21,489 bases of DNA from RGIG3102 sp964525015. GTDB taxonomy: Bacteria; Bacillota; Clostridia; Oscillospirales; Ruminococcaceae. Both the position numbers and the translations under genes were made by a program. Below the pieces are notes generated by a model. It saw nothing but the letters and a program-made list of their open reading frames with translations. It was not told the origin of the DNA and ran no database searches. Positions 6,912 to 14,876 of the stretch are shown here, in pieces. The stretch lies in contig CAZGFY010000031.1 in the NCBI GenBank assembly GCA_964525015.1, positions 1 to 21,489 on the forward strand, written 5' to 3'. Each line of letters opens with the position of its first letter. Position 1 is the first letter of the stretch.

Positions 6912-8501
6912 TTATCTTGCTATATCACTTAATATTAAATCTTCGTTTTTCTCTTGTGCCCAGTTTATGTTCCATTGGCTTGTGAATAATAATAGTTTTC
7001 TATTTTTAAAATCTTCAAGCGGTTTTGTATCGCTAGTTAAATTTAATTTTTTAGCATCAACATCGCTATTTTCAATCCAGCGAATAAACTGATAAGGAAG
7101 ATTTTGTATTCTTATATCAACATTATATTCGTTTTTTAATCTATGTTCTAAAACTTCTAATTGCAAAACACCAACAACGCCAACGATAACCTCTTCCATA
7201 CCGCCACCAATTTCTTTAAAGATTTGAATAGCACCTTCTTGGGCTATTTGCTCTATACCTTTAACAAATTGTTTTCTTTTCATAGTGTCCACTTGGCTTA
7301 TCCTTGCAAAATGTTCAGGTGCAAATGTTGGAATACTTTCAAATGTGAATGGTTTTTTCGCTGTTGTAATTGTATCGCCTATTGAGAAAATACCTGGATC
7401 GAATATACCAATAATATCTCCTGCAAAAGCTTCGTCAACTGTTTCTCGCTCGCTCGCCATTAACTGTGTACTTTGAGCAAGTTTTATCTTTTTATTCCCT
7501 TGAACATGAAAAACGTCCATGCCTCTTTCAAATTTACCACTGCAAACTCTCATAAATGCAATTCTATCTCTATGAGCTTTATTCATGTTAGCTTGAATTT
7601 TAAATACAAATGCAGAAAAATCATCGCTTTTTGGCTCAATTAATCCTTCTGAAGAATTTCTTGCTAAAGGAGATGTTGTTAAATTTAAAAATTCGTTTAT
7701 AAATGGCTCTACGCCAAAGTTTGTTAAAGCTGAGCCAAAGAAAACTGGAGTTAATTTACCAGTGTTGATTTTTTCTAAATCAAAATCATAGGCTGCACCG
7801 TCTAATAAATCTATATCATCAACTAAAGTTTGATGAAGTGGCGCTGTAATTAATTCATCTAAATTACTATCTCCAAGCTTTGCACTAACAGCCGTTGCAT
7901 GATTTGCACCGATTTTTGCACCATGATTAAACGCCATTATTTCTTTAGAAGTTCTGTTATACACACCTTTAAAATCCTTGCCTGAACCTATTGGCCAGTT
8001 TATAGGATAGGTTTGAATACCAAGAACATTTTCAATTTCTTCTAATAGTTCAAATGGGTCTTGGGCATCTCTATCCATTTTATTAATAAATGTAAATATC
8101 GGTATATTCCTCATTGTGCAAACTTTAAATAATTTTTTCGTTTGATTTTCAACGCCTTTTGCAGCATCGATAACCATAACAGCACTATCCGCTGCCATAA
8201 GCGTTCTATAAGTGTCTTCTGAGAAATCTTGGTGACCAGGGGTATCAAGAATATTTACACAAAATCCATTATAATTAAACTGCATAACTGATGAAGTAAC
8301 AGAAATACCTCTTTGTTTTTCTATTTCCATCCAGTCAGATGTGGCACTTCTTGCGCCTTTCTTTCCTTTAACTATACCAGCTTGCTGAATTGCACCTCCG
8401 TATAGTAGTAATTTTTCAGTAAGGGTTGTTTTCCCTGCGTCCGGATGCGAAATAATCGCAAAGGTACGTCTTTTATCTATTTGATTGATAAAGTCTTTCA
8501 C
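6912..8501 (-). CDS. prfC: Peptide chain release factor 3 (RF3)
   Basis: RF3 is the translational GTPase that removes RF1/RF2 from the ribosome after termination. The 529-aa protein has G1 SHPDAGKTT (18-26), the switch GISVTSS (65-71), G3 DTPGHQDFSEDT (86-97) and G4 NKMDRDA (140-146), then beta-barrel domain II (about 285-380) and the RF3-specific C-terminal domain; the RSATSDWMEIEKQRGIS stretch separates it from EF-G. The start codon is GTG at 8501, with GGAGG six bases upstream; a nearby ATG is out of frame. It is the first gene of a unit with the ABC-F protein, transcribed from a promoter at 8540-8568 divergent from recQ. Confidence 0.97.
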   Translation of the reverse strand: MKDFINQIDKRRTFAIISHPDAGKTTLTEKLLLYGGAIQQAGIVKGKKGARSATSDWMEIEKQRGISVTSSVMQFNYNGFCVNILDTPGHQDFSEDTYRTLMAADSAVMVIDAAKGVENQTKKLFKVCTMRNIPIFTFINKMDRDAQDPFELLEEIENVLGIQTYPINWPIGSGKDFKGVYNRTSKEIMAFNHGAKIGANHATAVSAKLGDSNLDELITAPLHQTLVDDIDLLDGAAYDFDLEKINTGKLTPVFFGSALTNFGVEPFINEFLNLTTSPLARNSSEGLIEPKSDDFSAFVFKIQANMNKAHRDRIAFMRVCSGKFERGMDVFHVQGNKKIKLAQSTQLMASERETVDEAFAGDIIGIFDPGIFSIGDTITTAKKPFTFESIPTFAPEHFARISQVDTMKRKQFVKGIEQIAQEGAIQIFKEIGGGMEEVIVGVVGVLQLEVLEHRLKNEYNVDIRIQNLPYQFIRWIENSDVDAKKLNLTSDTKPLEDFKNRKLLLFTSQWNINWAQEKNEDLILSDIAR

Positions 8502-8539
8502 TTTTTCCCTCCAATTTCATATATACATACACGATAGAA

Positions 8540-8568
8540 ATTATATCACAAACAATATATTTTAGCAA
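8540..8568 (-). promoter_or_regulatory. Promoter of prfC
   Basis: On the minus strand TTGCTA (complement of 8563-8568), 17 bases, then TATAAT (complement of 8540-8545) preceded by TGA (extended -10). The leader to the GTG is about 30 bases. Together with the recQ promoter it fills the divergent gap 8502-8716; the A/T-rich middle (8582-8640) shows nothing further. Confidence 0.82.
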
Positions 8569-8651
8569 GAAAAATAAAGAATATGTAACAAACTGTTCTT
8601 AATATATTATTAATTTACTTTTAATATTAATTTTTTGTGTGACTCATATCA

Positions 8652-8681
8652 TTGTATCTTAAGCTTAGTATATGATATAAT
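8652..8681 (+). promoter_or_regulatory. Promoter of the recQ operon
   Basis: TTGTAT (8652-8657), 18 bases, TATAAT (8676-8681) with TGA directly before the hexamer (extended -10). It lies 35 bases before the recQ ATG. No SOS (LexA) box is visible in the gap. Confidence 0.75.
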
Positions 8682-8716
8682 AATGTACAAACTAAAAAAT
8701 ACAGAACGGAAAAATA

Positions 8717-10531
8717 ATGCAAACTAAAAAAATTTTAAAAGAATATTTTGGATATGATAGCTTTCGAGATGGGCAAGAAGATATTATTAATGATATTTTA
8801 AATAATAAAGATGTTCTTGGAATTATGCCAACTGGCGCTGGAAAATCTCTTTGCTTTTGGGTTCCAAGTTTAATAATGGACGGGATTACCTTGGTTGTAT
8901 CTCCTTTGATTTCACTTATGCAAGATCAAGTTAAGAGTTTAATAGAAGCTGGAATTCCAGCAGCTTATATAAATTCTTCTCTTACATCAAGGCAGATTAG
9001 CCTTGCATTATCATATGCTAAAAACTATAAGTATAAAATAATATATATAGCGCCTGAAAGATTATTAACTAGCGAATTTTTAGATTTTGCACAAAGTGTT
9101 AATATATCTCAAATCACTATTGATGAAGCACATTGTATCTCTCAATGGGGGCAAGATTTTCGCCCTAGCTACACAGATATCCCAGAGTTTATCTCTCTTT
9201 TAAGTAAACGTCCTGTTGTGTCTGCTTTTACTGCAACTGCAACTGAAAAGGTTAAGGATGATATTCTATCATTATTAAAACTAAATAATCCTTTAGTTTT
9301 AATAACTGGATTTAATAGAGAAAATCTTTATTTTTCAGTTAAACAATCTCAAAATAAAACCCAAGATTTACTTCATTTTCTACATAATAAAAAAGATTTG
9401 AGTGGTATTATTTACTGCTCTACTAGAAAAGCTGTTGAAGCTGTTTATCAAGAGCTTTTAAATAAAGGATATCTAGTTTCAAAGTATCACGCAGGCCTCC
9501 CTCAATTTGAACGACAAAAAAATCAAAATGATTTTTTATTTGATAATATAAAAATAATGGTTGCAACTAATGCTTTTGGAATGGGAATTGATAAATCCAA
9601 TGTTAGATATGTTGTGCATTATAATATGCCAAAAGATTTAGAGAGTTATTATCAAGAAGCAGGAAGAGCAGGAAGAGATAGCCTTAATTCTGAATGTATT
9701 ATGCTATACAGTCCGCAAGATGTTATCACGCAAAAATTTCTAATTGAAAATGGTAGAGATGTTTTTTATGATAATGAAGAGCAGGAAAAAGAATTAAAAG
9801 ATAGAGATTATAAAAGGCTAAAAGAGATGACCTTTTATTCAACAACTAATAATTGCCTAAGAAATTATATTTTAAAATACTTTGGCGAAAACACAGATGG
9901 TTACTGTGGAAATTGTAGTAATTGCAATACAAATTTTGAAACAATCGATGTTACTAATGAAGCGAAAAAGATAATCAGTTGTATTTTAAGTGTGAATTCA
10001 AAATTTGGCAAAGGCACAATAGTTGATATTTTAAAAGGAAGTAAAAACGCAAAAATTATTGGATTTAATTTTGATAAACTCCCTTTATATAATTCGGTTT
10101 CACATTCCATAAATAGATTAAGAAATATCATCGATTATCTAATTTTTAATGAATATATAATGCAAACAGATACTCAATACCCAACCCTATATCTAGGCAA
10201 GAAGGCAGAAGAAATTTTAAAAAACAATCAAACTATTACAATGAAAATAGCAAAAGAAAAAGAAAAAATTGAAAAATCTCGCTCTAATTCCTCAAGTGCT
10301 ATCCCTATTGGTAAAGAAGATTTATTTGAAGCTTTAAGAGAATTAAGGGCAAAATTTGCAAAAGGTCAAGGTGTTCCTGCTTTTGTTATCTTCACCGACG
10401 CAACTTTGATTGATATCTGCTATAAAATGCCAACTAATCTTTTAGAATTTCGCCAAATTTCAGGGGTTGGGCAATCAAAACTTGAAAAGTACGGCGAAAA
10501 ATTTATACAATTAATAAATGAATATATTTAG
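8717..10531 (+). CDS. recQ: ATP-dependent DNA helicase RecQ
   Basis: RecQ unwinds DNA 3'-5' in recombination and replication-fork repair. The 604-aa protein has the superfamily 2 motifs GIMPTGAGKS (35-44, Walker A), ITIDEAHCIS (133-142, DEAH box), SAFTATAT (169-176) and YYQEAGRAGRD (311-321, motif VI). The RQC zinc site follows with C380, C397, C400 and C403 (CGNCSNC), then a winged helix and a C-terminal HRDC domain (about 527-604, LRELRAKFAKGQGVPAFVIF... ISGVGQSKLEKYG). This is the full RecQ layout, not the short RecS form. The ribosome site is weak (ACGGAAAAATA). It heads a three-gene unit with the zinc-ribbon protein 15 bases downstream. Confidence 0.97.
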   Translation: MQTKKILKEYFGYDSFRDGQEDIINDILNNKDVLGIMPTGAGKSLCFWVPSLIMDGITLVVSPLISLMQDQVKSLIEAGIPAAYINSSLTSRQISLALSYAKNYKYKIIYIAPERLLTSEFLDFAQSVNISQITIDEAHCISQWGQDFRPSYTDIPEFISLLSKRPVVSAFTATATEKVKDDILSLLKLNNPLVLITGFNRENLYFSVKQSQNKTQDLLHFLHNKKDLSGIIYCSTRKAVEAVYQELLNKGYLVSKYHAGLPQFERQKNQNDFLFDNIKIMVATNAFGMGIDKSNVRYVVHYNMPKDLESYYQEAGRAGRDSLNSECIMLYSPQDVITQKFLIENGRDVFYDNEEQEKELKDRDYKRLKEMTFYSTTNNCLRNYILKYFGENTDGYCGNCSNCNTNFETIDVTNEAKKIISCILSVNSKFGKGTIVDILKGSKNAKIIGFNFDKLPLYNSVSHSINRLRNIIDYLIFNEYIMQTDTQYPTLYLGKKAEEILKNNQTITMKIAKEKEKIEKSRSNSSSAIPIGKEDLFEALRELRAKFAKGQGVPAFVIFTDATLIDICYKMPTNLLEFRQISGVGQSKLEKYGEKFIQLINEYI

Positions 10532-10546
10532 AAAGGATTTATATAT

Positions 10547-11272
10547 ATGCAGTTTCTTGGAACAACGCTATTAATTTTAATTCTTATTGTTTTAGGATTT
10601 ATAATAGCAGCCTATATTTTATATACTATAATCAAAAACAAAGTAAAACAGGTTATGCCTGATTTAGACGTTAATAATTTATCCGAGCTTGCAAAAACCA
10701 ATAAGATAGAAATGGAAGAAAGCCCAAAGTCTATAAATGGTATGGAGTCTGTTTTAAGACCAAGGCTTGAAAATGATTTCCCTGATATGTCCTTAGAAGA
10801 GTTAAAAAGTAAAAATATAGATGAAGTTTTTGCATATTTTAATGCAATAGAAAACCTTGATTCAAAGCATTTTGAAAATTCTTCTAATATAAACGATGAA
10901 TTAAAAAAAGCTATTGCTGAAAATAGAATTTATAAAAAGAAATTTTCTAATATAAAAATCCATAAACAAGCAATGAGCGATTATAGAGTTTTAAATAATA
11001 TTAGCACCATTGTTTTTCAATTAGCAATTGAATATATGCTAACTGATAAAGATATTTCTATTCCACAGAAAACGCAAACGCGAATTGAAACCCAGTGGAT
11101 TTTTCTTCCCAGCGAAGATAATTTTGATACTGATAATTTAAAATCATTTAATTGCCCAAATTGTGGCGCACCTATTAGTGATTTAAGTAATAGAATTTGC
11201 ACATATTGTAGTAGTGCAACTGAGATAGATTTTACAAAAACTTGGCGTTTAAATTCTATTTTAGAAAAATAA
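10547..11272 (+). CDS. Membrane-anchored zinc-ribbon protein, possibly Tim44-like
   Basis: A 241-aa protein of unknown function. It has one N-terminal membrane helix (about 6-28, FLGTTLLILILIVLGFIIAAY), a charged middle region (about 45-130), a compact alpha/beta stretch (about 130-190, starting KIHKQAMSDYRVLNNISTIVFQLAIEYML) and a C-terminal zinc ribbon CPNC...CTYC (203, 206, 218, 221) followed by a conserved-looking W. The middle-to-end part recalls proteins annotated as Tim44-like/zinc ribbon in Clostridia; that is from memory. GAAAGG lies 10 bases before ATG, and the gene is between recQ and the CcdA-TlpA fusion in one transcript. The N-terminus is probably outside or in the membrane with the ribbon in the cytosol; orientation is a guess. 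Confidence 0.72.
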   Translation: MQFLGTTLLILILIVLGFIIAAYILYTIIKNKVKQVMPDLDVNNLSELAKTNKIEMEESPKSINGMESVLRPRLENDFPDMSLEELKSKNIDEVFAYFNAIENLDSKHFENSSNINDELKKAIAENRIYKKKFSNIKIHKQAMSDYRVLNNISTIVFQLAIEYMLTDKDISIPQKTQTRIETQWIFLPSEDNFDTDNLKSFNCPNCGAPISDLSNRICTYCSSATEIDFTKTWRLNSILEK

Positions 11273-11301
11273 TTTTATTTTAAAAGAAAGGAATAATATT
11301 T

Positions 11302-12570
11302 ATGTTTGATTTAGATGTTAGTATCCCTGCGATAACTGTGTTTTTGCAAGGTATACTTAGTTTTCTCTCCCCTTGCATCCTGCCAATTATTCCATTATAT
11401 ATGGGATATTTATCAGGTGGCACGATGAGTGTAAATGAAGATGGTACAACCATATATAATCAAAAAAAGGTTATGCTCAACACATTATTTTTTATTATTG
11501 GTGTAAGTTTTGCATTTTTTATTCTAGGGCTTGGATTTTCAAGTTTTGGAAGATTTTTCACTCAAAATCAAATGCTTTTTTCAAGAATTGGTGGCATTAT
11601 AGTTATGGTGCTTGGACTTATGCAACTTGGAATTTTTGATAAGCCATTTAAAGGAAAAGAACTAAAACTTCCAATTAAAATAAACACTATTAAAGTAAAC
11701 CCTTTTACAGCATTTTTAATGGGATTTGTTTTCAGTTTTGCTTGGACGCCTTGCGTTGGCCCTGCTTTATCAACTGTTTTAATTATGATTTCCAGTGCCA
11801 ATTCAACCAGCCTTGGATTAATGCTTATGGGCGTTTACACTTTAGGATTTACCATTCCATTTTTACTAGTTGGTTTTTTCACAACTCAATGTTTAAATTT
11901 CTTTAAAAAGAATAAAAGCATAGTTACTTATACTGTTAAAATTGGTGGTGTGTTAATGATTTTAATGGGAATAATGATGTTTACAGGTATAATGAATAAC
12001 ATTACTGGATATTTATCTAATCTTGATGGAGTTTTGCCTAGCACCACAAATTCACAAACAACAACTCTAAGCGAAGATACACAAGAAGATATAAATCCAA
12101 AAGAAGAAACAAACACTCAGGAAACTATCCCTTCCATAGATTTTGAATTACTCGACCAGTTCGGCAATACTCATAAACTATCTGATTACAAAGGAAAAGT
12201 TGTATTTTTAAATTTCTGGGCAACTTGGTGTCCACCTTGCAAAGAAGAAATGCCAGATATACAAACTCTTTATGAAAATTATGGATATAATGAGGAAGAT
12301 GTTATCATTCTAGGAGTTGCCTCTCCTTCGTTTGGAAGTGAAATTGATAGAGAAGGTATTATCGACTTTTTAAATGATAATGGATATACCTACCCAACTG
12401 TTTTAGATGATAGCGGAACACTTCAACTGCAATATGGAGTTTCTGCATATCCTACAACTTTTATGATAGACGTTGACGGAAATGTTTTTGGATATCTTCC
12501 TGGAATGATGACTTATGAAATTATGGAAAGTATTATAACCCAAACTCAAAACCAAGAAATGACTCAATAA
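11302..12570 (+). CDS. Fused CcdA-type thiol transporter and TlpA/ResA-like thioredoxin
   Basis: The N-terminal half (about 10-235) is a six-helix CcdA/DsbD-gamma membrane domain that moves reducing power across the membrane; its redox cysteines are C25 in FLSPCILP and C151 in AWTPCVGPALS. A Ser/Thr/Glu-rich linker (about 245-275) follows, then an extracytoplasmic thioredoxin-fold domain (about 278-415) of TlpA/ResA type with NFWATWCPPCKEEMP (C310, C313) and the cis-Pro loop AYPTTF (P384). In most bacteria these are separate proteins, so transporter and its client oxidoreductase are joined here. Likely roles are reduction of exported disulfides or methionine-sulfoxide reductase partners; no cytochrome c gene is near. 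GAAAGGA precedes the ATG; a terminator follows. Confidence 0.92.
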   Translation: MFDLDVSIPAITVFLQGILSFLSPCILPIIPLYMGYLSGGTMSVNEDGTTIYNQKKVMLNTLFFIIGVSFAFFILGLGFSSFGRFFTQNQMLFSRIGGIIVMVLGLMQLGIFDKPFKGKELKLPIKINTIKVNPFTAFLMGFVFSFAWTPCVGPALSTVLIMISSANSTSLGLMLMGVYTLGFTIPFLLVGFFTTQCLNFFKKNKSIVTYTVKIGGVLMILMGIMMFTGIMNNITGYLSNLDGVLPSTTNSQTTTLSEDTQEDINPKEETNTQETIPSIDFELLDQFGNTHKLSDYKGKVVFLNFWATWCPPCKEEMPDIQTLYENYGYNEEDVIILGVASPSFGSEIDREGIIDFLNDNGYTYPTVLDDSGTLQLQYGVSAYPTTFMIDVDGNVFGYLPGMMTYEIMESIITQTQNQEMTQ

Positions 12571-12574
12571 TTTT

Positions 12575-12609
12575 AAAAAAGTGAGAAGATTAAATTCTTC
12601 TCGCTTTTT
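12575..12609 (+). terminator. Intrinsic terminator after the CcdA-TlpA gene
   Basis: AAGTGAGAAGA (12579-12589) pairs with TCTTCTCGCTT (12596-12606) with one G-T, extended by two A-T pairs, around a six-base loop, and ends in a T run (12605-12609). It closes the recQ unit five bases past the stop. Confidence 0.9.
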
Positions 12610-12610
12610 A

Positions 12611-12640
12611 TTTACAACAAATTCAAGTATATGTTATACT
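12611..12640 (+). promoter_or_regulatory. Promoter of the lipoprotein gene
   Basis: TTTACA (12611-12616), an 18-base spacer and TATACT (12635-12640) with TG one base upstream (extended -10). It starts directly after the terminator's T-run, so the lipoprotein gene is its own unit. The predicted start point is near 12647, just before the two Spo0A-type boxes. Confidence 0.75.
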
Positions 12641-12652
12641 AAAGAAAATAAT

Positions 12653-12671
12653 TTCGACAAAATTCGACAAA
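12653..12671. promoter_or_regulatory. Tandem Spo0A-type (0A) boxes
   Basis: TTCGACAAA occurs at 12653-12661 and again at 12663-12671. Its complement, TTTGTCGAA, is the 0A-box consensus bound by the sporulation regulator Spo0A. The two 7-base cores (TGTCGAA) are separated by three bases, 10 bp centre to centre, the arrangement at the B. subtilis abrB promoter where a Spo0A dimer binds. They lie about +6 to +25 after the predicted start point, where binding would block transcription. Confidence 0.68.
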
Positions 12672-12693
12672 AAGATTGATTTATAGGATTACT

Positions 12694-13683
12694 ATGGCTA
12701 AAAAGTTTATTTTATTTTTCTTTATTATTTCTTGCTTATTTTTAGTTTCCTGTTCTAATTCAGTAGAAAACACAGATAGCTTAAAAGAAAATAAAGATTA
12801 TATTAGCATTAAAACTGAGTATTTCTCTTTTGAAGTACCCAGTGAATTTTCGCCGTCTGAAAAGAAAAATATGTACTATAATGAAAATACCCAAACTGCT
12901 ATTGGTATAGTTCGCACTGTGCCTTTATATCCTGATGATTTAAACACTGTTTTAGATAGCTTGAAAGATTTATATAATAGCACCTACACCATTGAATATA
13001 TAAGCGATAGCTTAGATGAATTCTACACAAAAGACAATATTTTATGCTACATAGCCGAAATATCCTACTCTTCTGAAGATAAGTTCTTTGCTTTTGAAAG
13101 GCTTTTAATCCTGCCTGAACATAATTTAATCCTTACTATAAACATTCAATCTATACATAAAGATAATCTTAATTTAAATTTAATTGACGATATTCAAAAC
13201 AGCATTGTTTTTAGAGATATAAGCTCTAATATGTTAGCTAATGCAAGTTTTGCTGATAACAATGGTGGTTATTTAGTTTTAGAAACTGAAAACACTTTTA
13301 AATACTATCCATCAAAAGATGATACTGAAAATTATTTATATGGCGAATACAAATCTGCATTTAATGAAGAAGCTTTGGATTTATTAATTTCACAGCCCAC
13401 CCTTGAAAATTCATATCAAGCCTTTAAAGATATTCAAAACACTCAGCTTACTGGCTACACAATTCTTTATGATGATAATATTTTGAGTGATAATTACATA
13501 GTTTGCGATAATGATTTTTATTCTCTTCTTTTAAATTTCAAAGGCGAAGTGATAGATAATAAAGATAATAATTTAGATACTGTATCTTTATATTATGGGC
13601 ATTTTGTTCCATCTTTAAATGGCTTTGATTTTATAAATCTTGCTAATGGCAATGGCGTTTTCTTTACAAAAATAGAAAATTAA
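12694..13683 (+). CDS. Secreted lipoprotein of unknown function
   Basis: A 329-aa exported lipoprotein: K-K then a hydrophobic helix and lipobox LVSC with lipidated C20, followed by a polar Ser/Asn/Glu tether. The first part (about 35-170) has EYFSFEVPSEFSPSEKKN..., a beta-rich stretch like PsbP/DUF1795-type domains; the second (about 185-329) begins GGYLVLETENTFKYYPSKDDTENYLYGEY and resembles lipocalin-like domains found in other Bacillota lipoproteins. Both assignments are from pattern only. A TTG in frame at 12676 would add six residues; the ATG at 12694 with ATAGGA upstream gives a standard signal peptide. It is monocistronic, with its own promoter and Spo0A-type boxes in the leader, so expression may fall as Spo0A becomes active. 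Confidence 0.82.
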   Translation: MAKKFILFFFIISCLFLVSCSNSVENTDSLKENKDYISIKTEYFSFEVPSEFSPSEKKNMYYNENTQTAIGIVRTVPLYPDDLNTVLDSLKDLYNSTYTIEYISDSLDEFYTKDNILCYIAEISYSSEDKFFAFERLLILPEHNLILTINIQSIHKDNLNLNLIDDIQNSIVFRDISSNMLANASFADNNGGYLVLETENTFKYYPSKDDTENYLYGEYKSAFNEEALDLLISQPTLENSYQAFKDIQNTQLTGYTILYDDNILSDNYIVCDNDFYSLLLNFKGEVIDNKDNNLDTVSLYYGHFVPSLNGFDFINLANGNGVFFTKIEN

Positions 13684-13686
13684 AAT

Positions 13687-13715
13687 TTGACTAGCTTTAA
13701 TAAATATAATACAAT
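13687..13715 (+). promoter_or_regulatory. Promoter of the SorC-family regulator
   Basis: TTGACT (13687-13692), 17 bases, TACAAT (13710-13715); a TATAAT overlaps at 13705-13710 but at a spacing of only 12. The -35 lies four bases past the lipoprotein stop. The palindrome found before the DhaL gene is not repeated here, so autoregulation through it is not evident. Confidence 0.7.
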
Positions 13716-13748
13716 GAATTTAATTACTTAATTACTAGGAGAACTTTT

Positions 13749-14693
13749 ATGCATAGTGAAGATATTAAATTTACTCGACTTGTAAAAATTGCTAGAATGT
13801 ATTATCAAGATGATTTAAGCCAAAACGAAATTGCAAAAGTTTTTAATGTATCTCGCCCAATGGTATCTAAATTATTAAAAGAAGCCAAAGAACTCGGCAT
13901 TGTTAATATAACGATAAACGATGTTAAAAATGCACAAGAAGCCCTTGGCGAAAAGATATCTGCTATTTTTAATTTAAAGCAAGCAATCGTAGTGTCTGAT
14001 AGTCAGCTAGAAGAAAATCCTGATTTATTTTCTAAAATAATTTTTAATAATTTATTCACCAAAACCACAATATCTCAAAAAATCGGAATTGGCTTTGGCT
14101 CTAGCATTGGAGCACTTTCAGATTTTTGCGATAAGGCTGATTTTAAAAAATTAAAATTAAATGGTGATATTATTCCTATCATTGGAAGTTTGCACGCATC
14201 TTTTAAAAGCTACAACACTAATCAGCTAATTAAATCCTTAGCTAAAAAATCTAGTCTTACCCCTAATTTATTAGATATTCCTGCACTTTTGTCTTCTAGC
14301 GATGAAAAGCTAATTTATAAAAATACTCAGCATTTTAAAGCTATAAACGCTCACTGGGATAACCTTGATACAGCTTTAATAAACATATCAAACCTTTTTA
14401 CAACCCCAGATTTAGCAACTTCAATTAGATTTGAAAACGCTCTTATTAAGCAAAAGGCAGTTGGGCGATTTTTAGCCTACCCTTTTGATATAAATGGAAA
14501 TTTTATATCTCCAAAGCGTGATATTGTAATGCAAATTAATATCGAGCAGATAAAAAAATCAAGAGAAGTTATCGCCGTTTTAACTTCAAAACTCGACATT
14601 TTATCAGCAATCGGCGCATTAAACACTAATATCTTCACAAAATGTATTTTAACTGAAGAATTAGCACATAAAATCATAAAATATTACGATTAA
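13749..14693 (+). CDS. SorC/DeoR-class sugar-phosphate-responsive transcriptional regulator (LsrR class)
   Basis: The 314-aa protein has an N-terminal DNA-binding domain with helix-turn-helix LSQNEIAKVFNVSRPMVSKLLKEAKELGIV (about 23-52) and a large C-terminal SorC effector-binding domain (about 60-312), including IGIGFGSSIGAL near 115-126. Members bind a phosphorylated sugar or sugar-like ligand, usually the intermediate of the pathway they control; LsrR, which senses phospho-AI-2, is the same class and near the same length. The gene has its own promoter and terminator and sits just upstream of the DhaL-DhaK-LsrF operon, whose promoter carries a 28-bp palindrome. I infer that it represses that operon until a phosphorylated intermediate accumulates. 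AGGAG precedes the ATG. Confidence 0.9.
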   Translation: MHSEDIKFTRLVKIARMYYQDDLSQNEIAKVFNVSRPMVSKLLKEAKELGIVNITINDVKNAQEALGEKISAIFNLKQAIVVSDSQLEENPDLFSKIIFNNLFTKTTISQKIGIGFGSSIGALSDFCDKADFKKLKLNGDIIPIIGSLHASFKSYNTNQLIKSLAKKSSLTPNLLDIPALLSSSDEKLIYKNTQHFKAINAHWDNLDTALINISNLFTTPDLATSIRFENALIKQKAVGRFLAYPFDINGNFISPKRDIVMQINIEQIKKSREVIAVLTSKLDILSAIGALNTNIFTKCILTEELAHKIIKYYD

Positions 14694-14738
14694 CTTTATT
14701 TAGTTAAGTTGTTTAAATTAAAATATCTATATTTGTTT

Positions 14739-14774
14739 ATATCTCCAAAATTAATATTTTGGAGATATTTTTTA
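14739..14774 (+). terminator. Intrinsic terminator after the SorC-type gene
   Basis: A perfect 12-bp stem, ATATCTCCAAAA (14739-14750) with TTTTGGAGATAT (14757-14768), around the loop TTAATA, is followed by a T run (14769-14773). It separates the regulator transcript from the operon, whose -35 starts one base later. Confidence 0.92.
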
Positions 14775-14803
14775 TTGACTTATAAAACCTCTCGTGCTAT
14801 TAT
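14775..14803 (+). promoter_or_regulatory. Promoter of the DhaL-DhaK-LsrF operon
   Basis: TTGACT (14775-14780), 17 bases, TATTAT (14798-14803) with TGC directly before it (extended -10). The predicted start point is near 14810, about 12 bases before the palindrome at 14823. Confidence 0.85.
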
Positions 14804-14822
14804 TCAGGCGAAAATAGACGCA

Positions 14823-14850
14823 AATTTTGGTTACATATGTAACCAAAATT
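14823..14850. promoter_or_regulatory. 28-bp perfect palindrome, likely operator of the SorC-type regulator
   Basis: Fourteen bases AATTTTGGTTACAT are followed without spacer by their exact complement, giving a 28-bp palindrome with core GGTTACATATGTAACC. It lies downstream of the start point and 17 bases before the DhaL ribosome site, so a bound protein would act as a roadblock; in RNA it could also fold into a hairpin. It is not followed by a T-run, so it is not a terminator. The adjacent SorC-type regulator is the obvious binder. Confidence 0.8.
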
Positions 14851-14876
14851 AAAAAACGAAAGGACTGATTGCTATT

